Source of the DNA: UBA12481 sp942493265
GTDB lineage: Bacteria; Bacteroidota; Bacteroidia; Bacteroidales; UBA12481
Direction of reading: 5' to 3'
Assembly (NCBI GenBank): GCA_942493265.1
Contig: OW818688.1
Coordinates: 5,270,001-5,334,000, forward strand
Length of the DNA: 64,000 bases
Shown here: one piece after another, positions 1 to 9,062 of the stretch
How the letters are laid out: every line of letters starts with the position of its first letter
Numbering within the stretch: position 1 is the stretch's first letter
Translations under genes and position numbers: made by a program
Notes under the pieces: generated by a model
The model's input: only the letters and a program-made list of their open reading frames with translations
Told to the model about the DNA's origin: nothing
Database searches by the model: none

Positions 1-154
1 TACCCTTATATTCCACGGTCTGGGAGATTCCTCCAATCTGGCCGGTTGCCTCCAGAATCATGCATTCAACATCCGAACGGGTTAGCAGCTCATAGGCTGC
101 AGTTAACCCGGCCGGACCGGCCCCGATTATTATGGCTTTCTTTTTTTGTGTCAT
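1..154 (-). CDS. NAD(P)/FAD-dependent oxidoreductase, 5' end only (cut by window edge)
   Basis: Reading leftward from an ATG at 154, the first 51 codons are open to the window edge. After a lysine-rich start the protein shows the dinucleotide-binding signature IIIGAGPAGLTAAYELL (GxGxxG) followed about 20 residues later by an acidic strand end (MILEATGQIGGISQT), the typical ADP-binding beta-alpha-beta fold of FAD-dependent amine oxidase, protoporphyrinogen oxidase and UDP-galactopyranose mutase-like proteins. The substrate cannot be told from so short a piece. It is transcribed divergently from mqnE, with 94 bp between the two start codons. Confidence 0.8.
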   Translation of the reverse strand, partial: MTQKKKAIIIGAGPAGLTAAYELLTRSDVECMILEATGQIGGISQTVEYKG

Positions 155-212
155 GGTTGAATGCGAACAAATATCGACAAAGATAGCGGGTCGCCCAAAT
201 GGCATTTTGTCG

Positions 213-220
213 TACCTTTG
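213..220 (+). promoter_or_regulatory. -7 promoter box of mqnE (TACCTTTG)
   Basis: TACCTTTG matches the Bacteroidota primary sigma -7 consensus TAnnTTTG exactly and lies 28 bp before the mqnE ATG. No clear TTG -33 element was found at the usual spacing. The position supports the start at 249, because a start at 132 would lie upstream of the promoter. Confidence 0.5.
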
Positions 221-248
221 TGCACCGCAAAATTTAATAAAATCCAGC

Positions 249-1346
249 ATGACCGGGGTACAGGATGATCGTTTAAAGAAAATAGAAGAATCTGTCAATG
301 AGGGCAATCGCATCAGTCCTGAAGATGGATTATACCTTTATGAAAATGGAGGTCTTGGTTATCTGTCAAAACTGGCCTGCACGGTTAAAGAAAGAAAAAG
401 TGGCAAGCAGGTATATTTTAACCGCAACTTTCATATCGAGCCCACCAATATCTGCATTCACAACTGCCGGTTCTGTTCCTATTCCAGAAAAGTGAATCAG
501 GAGGGATCCTGGGAAATGAGTCTGGAGGATATCCTGGCGGAGATCAATCAATTCCGGGATCATTCGGCCACCGAAGTACATATTGTCGGAGGGGTGCATC
601 CTCAGCGCGGACTTGATTATTACGAAAACATGCTCAGGCAGATCAGGATGGCAAACCCGGAACTTTTCATTAAGGCCTTTACCGCCGTTGAACTTGATTT
701 CATGTTCAGTAAAAGCAAGGTTTCGGTAGAGGAAGGTTTGACCCGACTGAAAGCTGCCGGATTGGATTCCATCCCCGGCGGCGGGGCGGAGATATTTGAT
801 GAGGAGCTCAGGAGCACGATCTGCCCCGACAAAACCGGATCGACTGATTGGCTGGCCATTCATGAATGTGCCCATCGGACCGGAATTCCCACCAATGCCA
901 CCATGCTATACGGGCATCTTGAAAAATACGCACACCGGATCGACCATATGAACCGGTTGAGAATGCTCCAGGACAAGACCGGCGGGTTCCAGGTTTTCAT
1001 CCCCCTGAAATACCGGAAAGCAAACAATTCCCTGGGAATCATTGGGGAAGTCACCACAATCGAGGACCTCAGGAATTACGCGGTCAGCCGGATTTTCCTG
1101 GATAATTTTCCGCACATGAAAGCATATTGGCCGATGATCGGCAGGGAGATAGCGGGGTTATCCCTCTCTTTTGGCGTAGATGACCTGGATGGTACGATTG
1201 AGGATACCACCCGGATTTATTCTATGGCAGGAGCCGAGGACCAGAATCCGGCGATGTCCACCGAAGCGCTGGCAGCCCTCATCAGGAGCAGCGGACTCGA
1301 GCCCGTTGAGCGCGATACCCTGTACAACACCCTGAAAATCTATTAA
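249..1346 (+). CDS. mqnE: Aminofutalosine synthase (radical SAM)
   Basis: Catalyses formation of aminofutalosine from an enolpyruvyl benzoate precursor and SAM, the first unusual step of the futalosine route to menaquinone. The radical SAM cluster motif CX3CX2C is present (Cys 69, 73 and 76 in CIHNCRFC), and the following TEVHIVGGVHP stretch (about residues 108-118) is typical of MqnE and its relative MqnC; the C-terminal half continues as a TIM barrel with the GGGAEI segment. The ATG at 249 gives 365 residues, the normal family length; the longer frame from 132 runs into the divergent gene and lies before the -7 box. MqnE is preferred over MqnC because of overall length and the HIVGG form of the motif. 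Confidence 0.85.
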   Translation: MTGVQDDRLKKIEESVNEGNRISPEDGLYLYENGGLGYLSKLACTVKERKSGKQVYFNRNFHIEPTNICIHNCRFCSYSRKVNQEGSWEMSLEDILAEINQFRDHSATEVHIVGGVHPQRGLDYYENMLRQIRMANPELFIKAFTAVELDFMFSKSKVSVEEGLTRLKAAGLDSIPGGGAEIFDEELRSTICPDKTGSTDWLAIHECAHRTGIPTNATMLYGHLEKYAHRIDHMNRLRMLQDKTGGFQVFIPLKYRKANNSLGIIGEVTTIEDLRNYAVSRIFLDNFPHMKAYWPMIGREIAGLSLSFGVDDLDGTIEDTTRIYSMAGAEDQNPAMSTEALAALIRSSGLEPVERDTLYNTLKIY

Positions 1347-1366
1347 GTCAATCCATCATATAATTT

Positions 1367-1374
1367 TATCTTTG
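1367..1374 (+). promoter_or_regulatory. -7 promoter box of the PASTA-RluD-Ddl cluster (TATCTTTG)
   Basis: TATCTTTG fits TAnnTTTG and lies 32 bp before the ATG at 1407 and 20 bp after the mqnE stop. It probably starts the run of four genes 1407-6237, which are separated by very short gaps or overlaps for the first three. Confidence 0.5.
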
Positions 1375-1406
1375 CCGAAACGTTGTTATTGCAGCTGTAA
1401 TCAATT

Positions 1407-2249
1407 ATGAAGTCACCCGTTGTTCAATTCCTGCTTAGCCGGATATTTTGGAAAAATGTACTGATCGCCCTGGGGATCACGCTTGGTTTAATCCTGCTGG
1501 TCCAGATCAGCCTCTACTTTTATACCGGTCATGGTAAAAAAATCCAGGTTCCCGATTTTACCGGCATGTCGTTGCAGCAGGTTGACCGTATTTGTGCGCA
1601 AAACAATATCGGGTGGGTGGTACAGGATTCATCCTACCTCGCAGAATCTCCGCGGGGAGCTGTACTGGACCAATATCCGGTACCGGGATCCGGGATCAAA
1701 AAGAACCGGAAAATATTTATCATCACCAATTGCTGGTTCCCACAGATGATAAAGATGCCAAAGGCATTTGATATGCCTTACCGTCAGGCCGACAGGGTAT
1801 TGTCAAGCGCAGGACTGCATATTTCCAGTGTGGAATACATTCCCCATCTGGCCCCGACCTACGTACTGGAACAAAAATTCAACGGCAGGGTTATCGCTGA
1901 AGGCACCGATATTGAAAAGGGATCAGGTATCACTCTGATTGTTGGCGCCGGGCTGAGTGAAGAGCGTGCTCCGGTTCCGTATTTATTGAATATCGGTAAA
2001 GAAACGGCGCGGATCATTGCTTTGAACAATTACTTCAACCTGGGTGCCGTGCGTTATGACTCAACGGTGACCACCCGCATGGACAGCTCCCTGGCCAAGA
2101 TATACCGGCAATTTCCGGATGTCGGCAGCCAGGCTAGGATGGGGTTCTCCATAGATATCTGGCTCACAAGGGATTCTATAAAACTCATGCAGATGGATTC
2201 AATTTATACTCTGCAGGATACACTATTAAATGACACAACTCAATTTTAA
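1407..2249 (+). CDS. PASTA-domain membrane protein
   Basis: A 280-residue protein with a cytoplasmic N-terminus of about 17 residues, one membrane helix (about 18-38) and three tandem PASTA repeats outside (about 45-110, 113-180 and 184-260; e.g. IQVPDFTGMSLQQV and IKMPKAFDMPYRQA). PASTA domains bind muropeptides or beta-lactams in Ser/Thr kinases and PBPs, but no kinase or transpeptidase domain is attached here. The gene sits directly before a pseudouridine synthase and D-Ala-D-Ala ligase, an arrangement common in Bacteroidota, which suggests a cell-wall role. Exact function is unknown. Confidence 0.85.
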   Translation: MKSPVVQFLLSRIFWKNVLIALGITLGLILLVQISLYFYTGHGKKIQVPDFTGMSLQQVDRICAQNNIGWVVQDSSYLAESPRGAVLDQYPVPGSGIKKNRKIFIITNCWFPQMIKMPKAFDMPYRQADRVLSSAGLHISSVEYIPHLAPTYVLEQKFNGRVIAEGTDIEKGSGITLIVGAGLSEERAPVPYLLNIGKETARIIALNNYFNLGAVRYDSTVTTRMDSSLAKIYRQFPDVGSQARMGFSIDIWLTRDSIKLMQMDSIYTLQDTLLNDTTQF

Positions 2250-2259
2250 AATTGATTTC

Positions 2260-4128
2260 ATGAAGATCAGATATATTGTTTTTATCACCATCCTGCTCGC
2301 ATTTGTTCAGGTGAACAATGCCCTGTCGCAGGAAAGGCTGGTATCCGTTGCCTCAAATCCGGTTCTGACGAACCTGAATCAGGCCGCCCGCTTTAAAACC
2401 GTGATGGCAGATACACTGCAATTACCTGTGCTTGAAGATTTCAGCAGTGGCGCATCCTTTCCCGAAAGCATTCGCTGGAGCGATAATCAGGTATATATTA
2501 ACCGCACTTTTGCCGTTAATCCGCCAACTTGCGGGGTAGCCACTTTTGATGCGATTGACTCCACCGGCGCCATATATCAGGAAGCAACCGTTCAGTCGTT
2601 TCTTGCCGATGCCCTGACATCACAGCCGGTCAATCTGTTTCTGCCGCTTGATACCACGATCTACCTGAGTTTTTATTATCAGCCTCAGGGCTGGGGTGAT
2701 GCGCCCGAACCGGGAGATTCACTGGTTGTCGAATTTTATGCACCCGACAATAACCGCTGGTACCGTGTATGGAGCACACCGGGCAGCGCCTCGCAGGAAT
2801 TCCGGATCGCCATGATAAACATTACGGACTCCAGGTTCATTCAGAATGGATTCCGTTTCCGCTTTCGCAATTATGCATCCCTTTCACCTTCCTATGAGCC
2901 CAGTATGAAAGTGAATGCCGACCAATGGAATCTCGACTATGTATATCTGAATAACGGCAGGCATTACAACGACACCATCATGCAGGACGCGGCACTGGTG
3001 CAACCGGTTGGTTCGCTGCTCCTCAATTACACCTCCATGCCCTGGGAACATTTCAGGGTAGCCGGAATATCTGCAGTGAGGGCAACCTTCGAAATCAACC
3101 TGAACAACCTCTCAGCCGAACGGCGGATATTTACTCCTAAATTCACTGTTTCGCCGGTATGGACTACTGGAACAGGGTTTGAGAAAACCCTACAGGCAGA
3201 TGAGATTAAAGCATTCCAGGCGCTGAAGTATGATGCAACTTTCAATTATGGATTTGCCAGCAATGAAAGGGATTCGGCATTATATGAAGTGACGCTCGAC
3301 ATGAATCAGACTGTGCCAGACTGGATACCAGGCAACGACAAAATCACTTCACAGCAGCTCTTTACTGATTTCTATTCGTATGATGACGGAACCGCTGAAG
3401 CCGGATACGGACTGGTCGGTGAAGGCTCACGAACGGCTAAACTGGCATATCGCTTTACCAATCTGAATGCCGGCGACTCCCTGTTTGCTGTTGATATGTA
3501 TTTCAACCAAAGTTACGCCGATGCAGGTAAAAAGTATTTCCAGCTGGGCGTATGGGCCGACGACAATGGCAAGCCCGGAGAACTGCTTTATGCACAGGAT
3601 GGAGGCGTACCCGAATATTCCGGCATTAATGCATTTCAGCGCATCGTACTTGACACTGCCCGGGTAGTCACAGGGACTTATTACATCGGATGGATACAAA
3701 CCACCGCAGATTTTTTAAATATCGGATTTGACCGTCAGAATAATCACGGGCAGGATATATTCTTCAGCCTCACCGGTTCCTGGCAATCATCATCCTTCGA
3801 AGGATCCCTCTTGATCAGGCCGGTTTTTGCCAACAAATCACGCAAATCCTCCGTTGATCCCTTTGATCTCTCCTCAGCCTTGAATAATCCCGTGAAGATT
3901 TATCCCAATCCGTCAAAGGACCAGATCAGTATTGATTGCGGCGATCAGGCTGAGAAATTGAATATTACACTCACCAACATTAATGGAAGCCTCGTCCGGA
4001 TGGTTCAGGAAACCGGACCTGTTTGCAAAATGACCGTTTCTGATATTCCAAATGGAATTTACTTCATCCAGGTACGGTCGGATTCCGGGATCAATACCCG
4101 GCAAAAGCTGATTATCATACATGAATAA
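2260..4128 (+). CDS. Secreted protein with T9SS type A sorting domain
   Basis: The ATG at 2260 gives a clean signal peptide (MKIRYIVFITILLAFVQVNN, cleavage near ALSQ) and starts 10 bp after the PASTA gene stop; the frame also opens at 2230 but that would overlap and bury the signal. The mature protein of about 600 residues has no recognised catalytic motif; it looks like beta-sandwich domains. Residues about 545-622 form the C-terminal sorting domain: VKIYPNPSKDQISI, then a GIYFIQV strand and a basic end (RQKLIIIHE), as in T9SS type A signals that direct transport across the outer membrane and cleavage by PorU. Its place between cell-wall genes is frequent in the phylum, but its role is not known. 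Confidence 0.85.
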   Translation: MKIRYIVFITILLAFVQVNNALSQERLVSVASNPVLTNLNQAARFKTVMADTLQLPVLEDFSSGASFPESIRWSDNQVYINRTFAVNPPTCGVATFDAIDSTGAIYQEATVQSFLADALTSQPVNLFLPLDTTIYLSFYYQPQGWGDAPEPGDSLVVEFYAPDNNRWYRVWSTPGSASQEFRIAMINITDSRFIQNGFRFRFRNYASLSPSYEPSMKVNADQWNLDYVYLNNGRHYNDTIMQDAALVQPVGSLLLNYTSMPWEHFRVAGISAVRATFEINLNNLSAERRIFTPKFTVSPVWTTGTGFEKTLQADEIKAFQALKYDATFNYGFASNERDSALYEVTLDMNQTVPDWIPGNDKITSQQLFTDFYSYDDGTAEAGYGLVGEGSRTAKLAYRFTNLNAGDSLFAVDMYFNQSYADAGKKYFQLGVWADDNGKPGELLYAQDGGVPEYSGINAFQRIVLDTARVVTGTYYIGWIQTTADFLNIGFDRQNNHGQDIFFSLTGSWQSSSFEGSLLIRPVFANKSRKSSVDPFDLSSALNNPVKIYPNPSKDQISIDCGDQAEKLNITLTNINGSLVRMVQETGPVCKMTVSDIPNGIYFIQVRSDSGINTRQKLIIIHE

Positions 4129-5170
4129 AATGTGGTTGCACCTCGATGAGCTGGAGGAGAAAAAAGAGCTCTTTGAACACTTCCGTTTTGTTGCAGATCC
4201 AGGACAAACGCTGTTACGAATTGATAAATTCCTGATCGACAGGTTACAGGATACATCCCGCACCAAAATCAAGGATGCTGCTGATGCCGGTTGTATCATA
4301 GTAAACGACAAACCTGTAAAGGCGAATTATAAAGTTAAACCGGGTGATGTAATTGTTATCATGCTTACTTTCCCCCGGAAGGAATTCGTGCTTATTCCTG
4401 AGGATATTCCACTCGATGTTGTATATGAAGATGATACACTGCTGGTTGTAAATAAAAAGCCCGGCATGGTGGTACATCCCGCACATGGCAACTATACCGG
4501 AACCCTGATTCACGCTCTGGCACACCGTTATAAGGCGCTTGAGATGTTTACCCAGGAAGATATCCGGGCCGGTCTCGTGCACCGTATTGATAAAGACACA
4601 TCCGGATTGCTGGTGGTCGCAAAAACCGAGAAAGCAAAGAGTTATCTGGGCAAGCAGTTCTACAATAAAACATCTCACCGGATATACCATGCGCTGGTCT
4701 GGGGCCGGCCAAAGGAGTCGGAAGGCACCATTGATGCAAACATTGGCAGAAATCCTAAAAACCGTCAGGTGATGGCCGTTTTTGCAGACGAAACCATGGG
4801 TAAAAGGGCGGTTACCCATTACCGGGTGCTGGAAGATCTCGGCTATATTTCCCTGATTGAATGCAAATTGGAAACAGGGCGCACCCATCAAATCAGGATA
4901 CACATGAAATCCATCGGGCATCCTTTGTTTAACGACGCTGATTATGGCGGCAATATCATTCTGAAGGGAACAACTTATACCAAATACAAGCAATTCATTG
5001 AAAATTGCTTCAAGATCCTGCCCCGGCAAGCTCTCCATGCAAAGGAACTTGGCTTTACCCATCCCGAAACCAAGGAATGGATGCATTTCAATTCTGAGCT
5101 TCCTGACGACATGGCTGAGGTAATCCGCAAATGGCGCGTATATCTGAGTGGCCGTACCCAGGAGCTTTGA
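4121..5170 (+). CDS. rluD: RluA-family 23S rRNA pseudouridine synthase (RluD-like)
   Basis: Converts uridines to pseudouridine in 23S rRNA. Residues about 31-85 form an S4 RNA-binding domain, and the catalytic block GLVHRIDKDTSGLLVVAKT follows, with the catalytic Asp at 158. The later RTHQIRIHM block is the family's second signature. Length (349) fits RluD, which makes the helix 69 pseudouridines, but RluC-like specificity cannot be excluded. The ATG at 4121 overlaps the previous stop by 8 bp; a second in-frame ATG at 4130 directly follows that stop and is equally possible. Translational coupling with the upstream gene is likely. Confidence 0.88.
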   Translation: MNKMWLHLDELEEKKELFEHFRFVADPGQTLLRIDKFLIDRLQDTSRTKIKDAADAGCIIVNDKPVKANYKVKPGDVIVIMLTFPRKEFVLIPEDIPLDVVYEDDTLLVVNKKPGMVVHPAHGNYTGTLIHALAHRYKALEMFTQEDIRAGLVHRIDKDTSGLLVVAKTEKAKSYLGKQFYNKTSHRIYHALVWGRPKESEGTIDANIGRNPKNRQVMAVFADETMGKRAVTHYRVLEDLGYISLIECKLETGRTHQIRIHMKSIGHPLFNDADYGGNIILKGTTYTKYKQFIENCFKILPRQALHAKELGFTHPETKEWMHFNSELPDDMAEVIRKWRVYLSGRTQEL

Positions 5171-5247
5171 TTCGCAAACGAAACAAATTGCCAAAAAATC
5201 CGTACATTAAGCCAGAGAATCAGTACAAATCCTGAATTTCTAAATTA

Positions 5248-6237
5248 ATGAACTCCAGTCCTTTAAATATCGCAATTGTTGCCGGCGGAGATTCCGGGGA
5301 ATACGAAATCTCCATTAAAAGCGCTAATAATATTTTACACAACCTCGATACCGGCAAATTCAATGCCCGCGTGGTTGTTATTTCACAGCAGGGCTGGAAT
5401 GTTCATGATCTGGATGGTTCAACATATCCCATTAACCGACATGATTTTACCTGGCAGCCAAATGGTTCGGTTAAGCATTTTGATGCAGTAATCAATTCCA
5501 TTCATGGCACTCCGGGTGAAAATGGAATTCTTCCTGCATATTTCGAACTGATCGGCATGCCGTTCACCGGCTGCCGTTCTTTCAGCAGTGCCCTTACATT
5601 CAGCAAATTCCACTGCAACCAGTTCCTGAAGCAATGTGGCATCAATATCTCGCCATCCTTACTGATCAGAAAGGACCAGCCAATTGATGTTCAAAACATT
5701 ATAGATACAATCGGAATACCCTGTTTTGTTAAACCCAACAACGGAGGCTCCAGTTGCGGAACCTCCAGGGTGAACCATTCAGGTGAAATCCTGCCTGCTC
5801 TCGAAAGGGCACTTACTGAAGACCGGGAAGCGATTATTGAAAAGCTACTGGTCGGTACTGAGGTGACCTGCGGTCTTTTTAAGACCGGATTTACGAGAGA
5901 TGTCTTTCCGGTTACTGAGATCATCAGTAAAAAGGAATTTTTCGACTATGAAGCCAAGTACACTCCCGGAATGTCGGACGAAATAACGCCTGCACGTATT
6001 TCCAAGGAGGTCGCTCGGTCGGTTCAGGACCTTTCATTATTGATTTATGATTTATTGGATTGCCGGGGAGTAGTGCGAATGGACTATATCCTGGTTGACA
6101 AAATCCCCTGGTTCCTTGAAGTGAACACTGTTCCAGGTATGTCGCCGCACAGTATTGTCCCCAAACAGGCGTCAATTGCCGGCCTGAGTCTCAATGAACT
6201 TTTCAGCATCCTCATTCAGGATGCCTTGTCAGCTTAG
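5248..6237 (+). CDS. ddl: D-alanine--D-alanine ligase
   Basis: ATP-grasp enzyme making D-Ala-D-Ala for peptidoglycan. The N-terminal strand NIAIVAGGDSGEYEIS matches the Bacteroidota version of the Ddl start, HGTPGENG (86-93) is the substrate-side loop, the ATP-grasp lysine region is CFVKPNNGGSSCG (159-171), and the metal ligands are seen in MDYILVDKIPWFLEVNTVPG (Asp279, Glu291, Asn293). Length 329 is normal. The gene follows rluD after 77 bp and belongs to the PASTA-RluD-Ddl cluster. The region around residues 240-246, the active-site lid, reads TPGMSDEI; which residue sets D-Ala over D-lactate preference was not determined. Confidence 0.93.
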   Translation: MNSSPLNIAIVAGGDSGEYEISIKSANNILHNLDTGKFNARVVVISQQGWNVHDLDGSTYPINRHDFTWQPNGSVKHFDAVINSIHGTPGENGILPAYFELIGMPFTGCRSFSSALTFSKFHCNQFLKQCGINISPSLLIRKDQPIDVQNIIDTIGIPCFVKPNNGGSSCGTSRVNHSGEILPALERALTEDREAIIEKLLVGTEVTCGLFKTGFTRDVFPVTEIISKKEFFDYEAKYTPGMSDEITPARISKEVARSVQDLSLLIYDLLDCRGVVRMDYILVDKIPWFLEVNTVPGMSPHSIVPKQASIAGLSLNELFSILIQDALSA

Positions 6238-6262
6238 CTCCAACCGCTAAAAAAAATTAACC

Positions 6263-6973
6263 ATGGTTAGAAAGATCGCCTTTCTGGCCCTGTTCCTGCT
6301 AGTAGGAGCAGTTTTCATGAATTCCTGTAAAAAGGAAGAATTATCCAGCAAAAAGGAGATACTCGCCTTCATTTTTGAAGCCAGCAAAAATGCACAGCTG
6401 GATCGGAATTATCTGGGTGAAATCGAAGGAACCAACGTCTCGGCCGAGGTTGCGTTTGGTGTAGATATCGCTCAGCTAATGCCAACGATAGAAATATCGC
6501 CAAGGGCTGTCCTTAGCCCTGCCTCCGGTACGGTGGTTGATTTTACGGGACCGGTAGTCTATACCGTGACCGCTGAAGATGGCACCACAAAAACCTTTAC
6601 CACAATAGTCCAACCCGCCGCAGCACCTTATATCGGACAATGGAGCGGAGGCCCGATCGATTTCGGAATGGGACTGATGAGGGTTAAGGCCGATATTACC
6701 GCGGATGGGCAGATTACGCTCGAATTTAAAAAAATCCTGACCGGTGAAATTGAAACCAACTCAATCAAAGGTTATTTTGAGCCGATCAGCCGACAAAACA
6801 CCGAAATCAAGGTTGTTCAAACACATCGTTGGGTCAATAATGCCTGGATCGATGAATCCTGCGACCGGACAATCATGTACAAAGTGAACACTCCGCAGAG
6901 TATAAGGCTGTATTACTGCCTTTGCTATCCGCGGACCGAATGGTGTTTTGAGATGAATCTGAGTCTGGAATAA
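6263..6973 (+). CDS. Lipoprotein with DUF5018-like N-terminal domain
   Basis: A 236-residue predicted lipoprotein: positively charged start, hydrophobic stretch and lipobox FMNSC with Cys at about 22, followed by lysines. Residues 30-115 (KKEILAFIFEASKN... ending in VTAEDGTTKTF) resemble the DUF5018/surface-glycan-binding type beta-sandwich found in Bacteroidota lipoproteins; the C-terminal half is a second beta-rich domain with three late cysteines. No enzyme motif is seen. It lies 25 bp after ddl but its content does not match the cell-wall operon; a strong terminator follows it, so it probably closes that transcript. Confidence 0.7.
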   Translation: MVRKIAFLALFLLVGAVFMNSCKKEELSSKKEILAFIFEASKNAQLDRNYLGEIEGTNVSAEVAFGVDIAQLMPTIEISPRAVLSPASGTVVDFTGPVVYTVTAEDGTTKTFTTIVQPAAAPYIGQWSGGPIDFGMGLMRVKADITADGQITLEFKKILTGEIETNSIKGYFEPISRQNTEIKVVQTHRWVNNAWIDESCDRTIMYKVNTPQSIRLYYCLCYPRTEWCFEMNLSLE

Positions 6974-7012
6974 CTGATAATCAAATATCAGTTACCATTT
7001 TACGATTTTTTC

Positions 7013-7040
7013 AGGGAGGCTTTCGGGGCCTCCCTTTTTT
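7013..7040 (+). terminator. Rho-independent terminator
   Basis: An 8-bp perfect stem AGGGAGGC / GCCTCCCT with loop TTTCGGG is followed by a run of T to 7040. It stands 40 bp after the lipoprotein stop and separates the first transcript from the LruC lipoprotein gene. Confidence 0.85.
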
Positions 7041-7134
7041 AAACGACTGCCGAAACATTTGCTAAATGCCGGCAACTTCCTTAATTTGTGCTGAAATTAC
7101 CATCGGTCAAACCCATAACACTGTTTTAAGCGGA

Positions 7135-9003
7135 ATGAAAAATCAAAGGCTAATATTCTCATGCCTGGTCCTGCTGGCTTTTTTGCTCACCGGATGTGAA
7201 GAGAAGCCCATCATCATTGATCCCGGAAAAACCATGAAGGATCTGGTTGTACCCGCCGGGTTTACTTTTAATATGACAAAATCCATCCGGCTGTCGGTGC
7301 TTCTGCCGTCTACCGTGAGTTATTCAACCACCAACCGGATCATTGAGATCTGGGATGCAAACACAGACGGACGACCGGGAAAACTCATTAAAAAAGGAGC
7401 TTCGGATCATACGGGAAAATATGAAGCCGATATTTTAATGGCCGTTCCAACCCGGAAAATTTTCACCAGAACCTTTGCCGGCTGGCGTACCGTGGCCCTT
7501 CCGGAACCCGCTGCAGGATCCGCTACAGAGACCATAACGGTTGATTATAATATCGGCTACGGCGATGCGCCTCCGAAACCGGAGATGACCAGCCAGGGAA
7601 CATCCGGAATCAGAGTGAATTCAATACCGGCAACCCACAAATCCGGCATCGAAAACCGGTTGCAAAACGGAGATTTCTCCGTTCACCAATTCGGAAAAAT
7701 TGATTTATGGTCATCACCCATTGAAACAGATAGCTTTTGGTATGCCACGGATGCAGCCGGGAGTTTCGGATCCATTATCAGTGAAGAAGGGAACAGCTTT
7801 GCCCGGATCAACAGTGTAAATTATTCAGCGGGAGGTTTCACCCAGAGCATCCAAGCCTCCCCCGGACAGGTCGTTTCATTCTCGGGAGATGCACGGGGCT
7901 TCGACAGTCAGCAGGATATCTACCTCTTCCTCATTCCCCGCGACCAGAGCGGCGAGCCGATTAACGCGCTCTCCTTTAACCTGGTTAATCCGGGCAATAC
8001 CTGGACCAACGGAACCGTTTCGGGATCAATGCCTGAAGGTACAGTTACCTGCCAGATACTATTTTATAAGCGGTCAACTGGCATTGTTGATTTCGATAAT
8101 GCGGTTGTTTCGGTAAACGAGATTAACGGCGATACTGATCAGGATGGGATTATGGATTCCGAAGATATCTATCCTGACAATCCTGCCCGGGCATTCGATG
8201 ATTTCTATCCGGCAATGGATAAACCCGGAACATTTGCTTTTGAGGATACCTGGCCGGCCACTGATGATTATGATTATAATGATCTCATTGTTGATTATCA
8301 GATAAAAAGAGTCATCAACGGTCAAAACCAGATTATTGAAATCGACATGATTTATCAGGTAAGAGCAATCGGATCAGGCATTAAGGATGGATTCGGATTT
8401 CAGATATACATCTCACCCGATCTGATATCCGCCTGTGAATCCGATTTTGAATTTCAGCACGATGCGATCCTGCTGAATGAAAACGGAACAGAAAAAGGCC
8501 AGTCCCTGGCTACTTTTATCCTTTTTGCCGATGCCAATACCACGTTTACCCATGTGCAGGAAGGAAGCCCGACGATTAATACCACTCTCGGCTACTATTT
8601 TGTTGTGCCGTTGGAGTATACTTTCAGGATATTCCTCAAAGAGCCGATCGATGCAGCCCGCGTGGGTAACGACCAGTTAAACCCGTTTCTTTTCAGAACA
8701 TCCGAAAGATCCCGCGAGGTTCATCTCACCGGTTATCCACCTACCGATCTGATCAATCCGCAGCTGCCCGGAGCGGGGGATGATGTATCCTCCCCGGCAT
8801 CAGGCATTTATTATCAAACGAAAAATGGCATACCCTGGGCGCTGAGCCTGCCGGTTCAATTTGATTACCCCATTGAAAAAACGGACCTGTTAAAGGCACA
8901 CCTGTTTTTTGCCAGCTGGGCCGCAGCTTCCGGAACAAAAAGCCAGGACTGGTATCTTGATCAGACCGGCTACCGAAACTGGGATCTGGTTTACCGCTGG
9001 TAG
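7135..9003 (+). CDS. LruC-domain lipoprotein
   Basis: The ATG at 7135 gives a lipoprotein signal (MKNQRLIFSCLVLLAFLLTGC, Cys at 21); the frame extends upstream to 7066 but without signal-like sequence. The protein has 622 residues. The C-terminal half carries a calcium-loop-like segment DTDQDGIMDSEDIYPDNPAR followed by FEDTWPATDDYDYNDLIVDY, which is the hallmark of the LruC domain (a Leptospira/Bacteroidota surface lipoprotein family, DUF4842). The middle part looks like a carbohydrate-binding-type beta-sandwich. Probably outer-membrane surface exposed; ligand unknown. It is set apart by the terminator before it. Confidence 0.82.
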   Translation: MKNQRLIFSCLVLLAFLLTGCEEKPIIIDPGKTMKDLVVPAGFTFNMTKSIRLSVLLPSTVSYSTTNRIIEIWDANTDGRPGKLIKKGASDHTGKYEADILMAVPTRKIFTRTFAGWRTVALPEPAAGSATETITVDYNIGYGDAPPKPEMTSQGTSGIRVNSIPATHKSGIENRLQNGDFSVHQFGKIDLWSSPIETDSFWYATDAAGSFGSIISEEGNSFARINSVNYSAGGFTQSIQASPGQVVSFSGDARGFDSQQDIYLFLIPRDQSGEPINALSFNLVNPGNTWTNGTVSGSMPEGTVTCQILFYKRSTGIVDFDNAVVSVNEINGDTDQDGIMDSEDIYPDNPARAFDDFYPAMDKPGTFAFEDTWPATDDYDYNDLIVDYQIKRVINGQNQIIEIDMIYQVRAIGSGIKDGFGFQIYISPDLISACESDFEFQHDAILLNENGTEKGQSLATFILFADANTTFTHVQEGSPTINTTLGYYFVVPLEYTFRIFLKEPIDAARVGNDQLNPFLFRTSERSREVHLTGYPPTDLINPQLPGAGDDVSSPASGIYYQTKNGIPWALSLPVQFDYPIEKTDLLKAHLFFASWAAASGTKSQDWYLDQTGYRNWDLVYRW

Positions 9004-9062
9004 TTGGAACTTTCAGTGAACATTTTCAGAAAGTAAAATAAGTCACTCAAATACTTTTAATA

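Noticed and set aside
132..248. Longer mqnE start at 132
   Set aside because: It would overlap the divergent flavoprotein start and lie upstream of the -7 box at 213; family length fits the start at 249.
4244..5194. 316-codon minus frame antisense to rluD
   Set aside because: Complete overlap with a clear RluA-family gene; composition is that of an antisense shadow.
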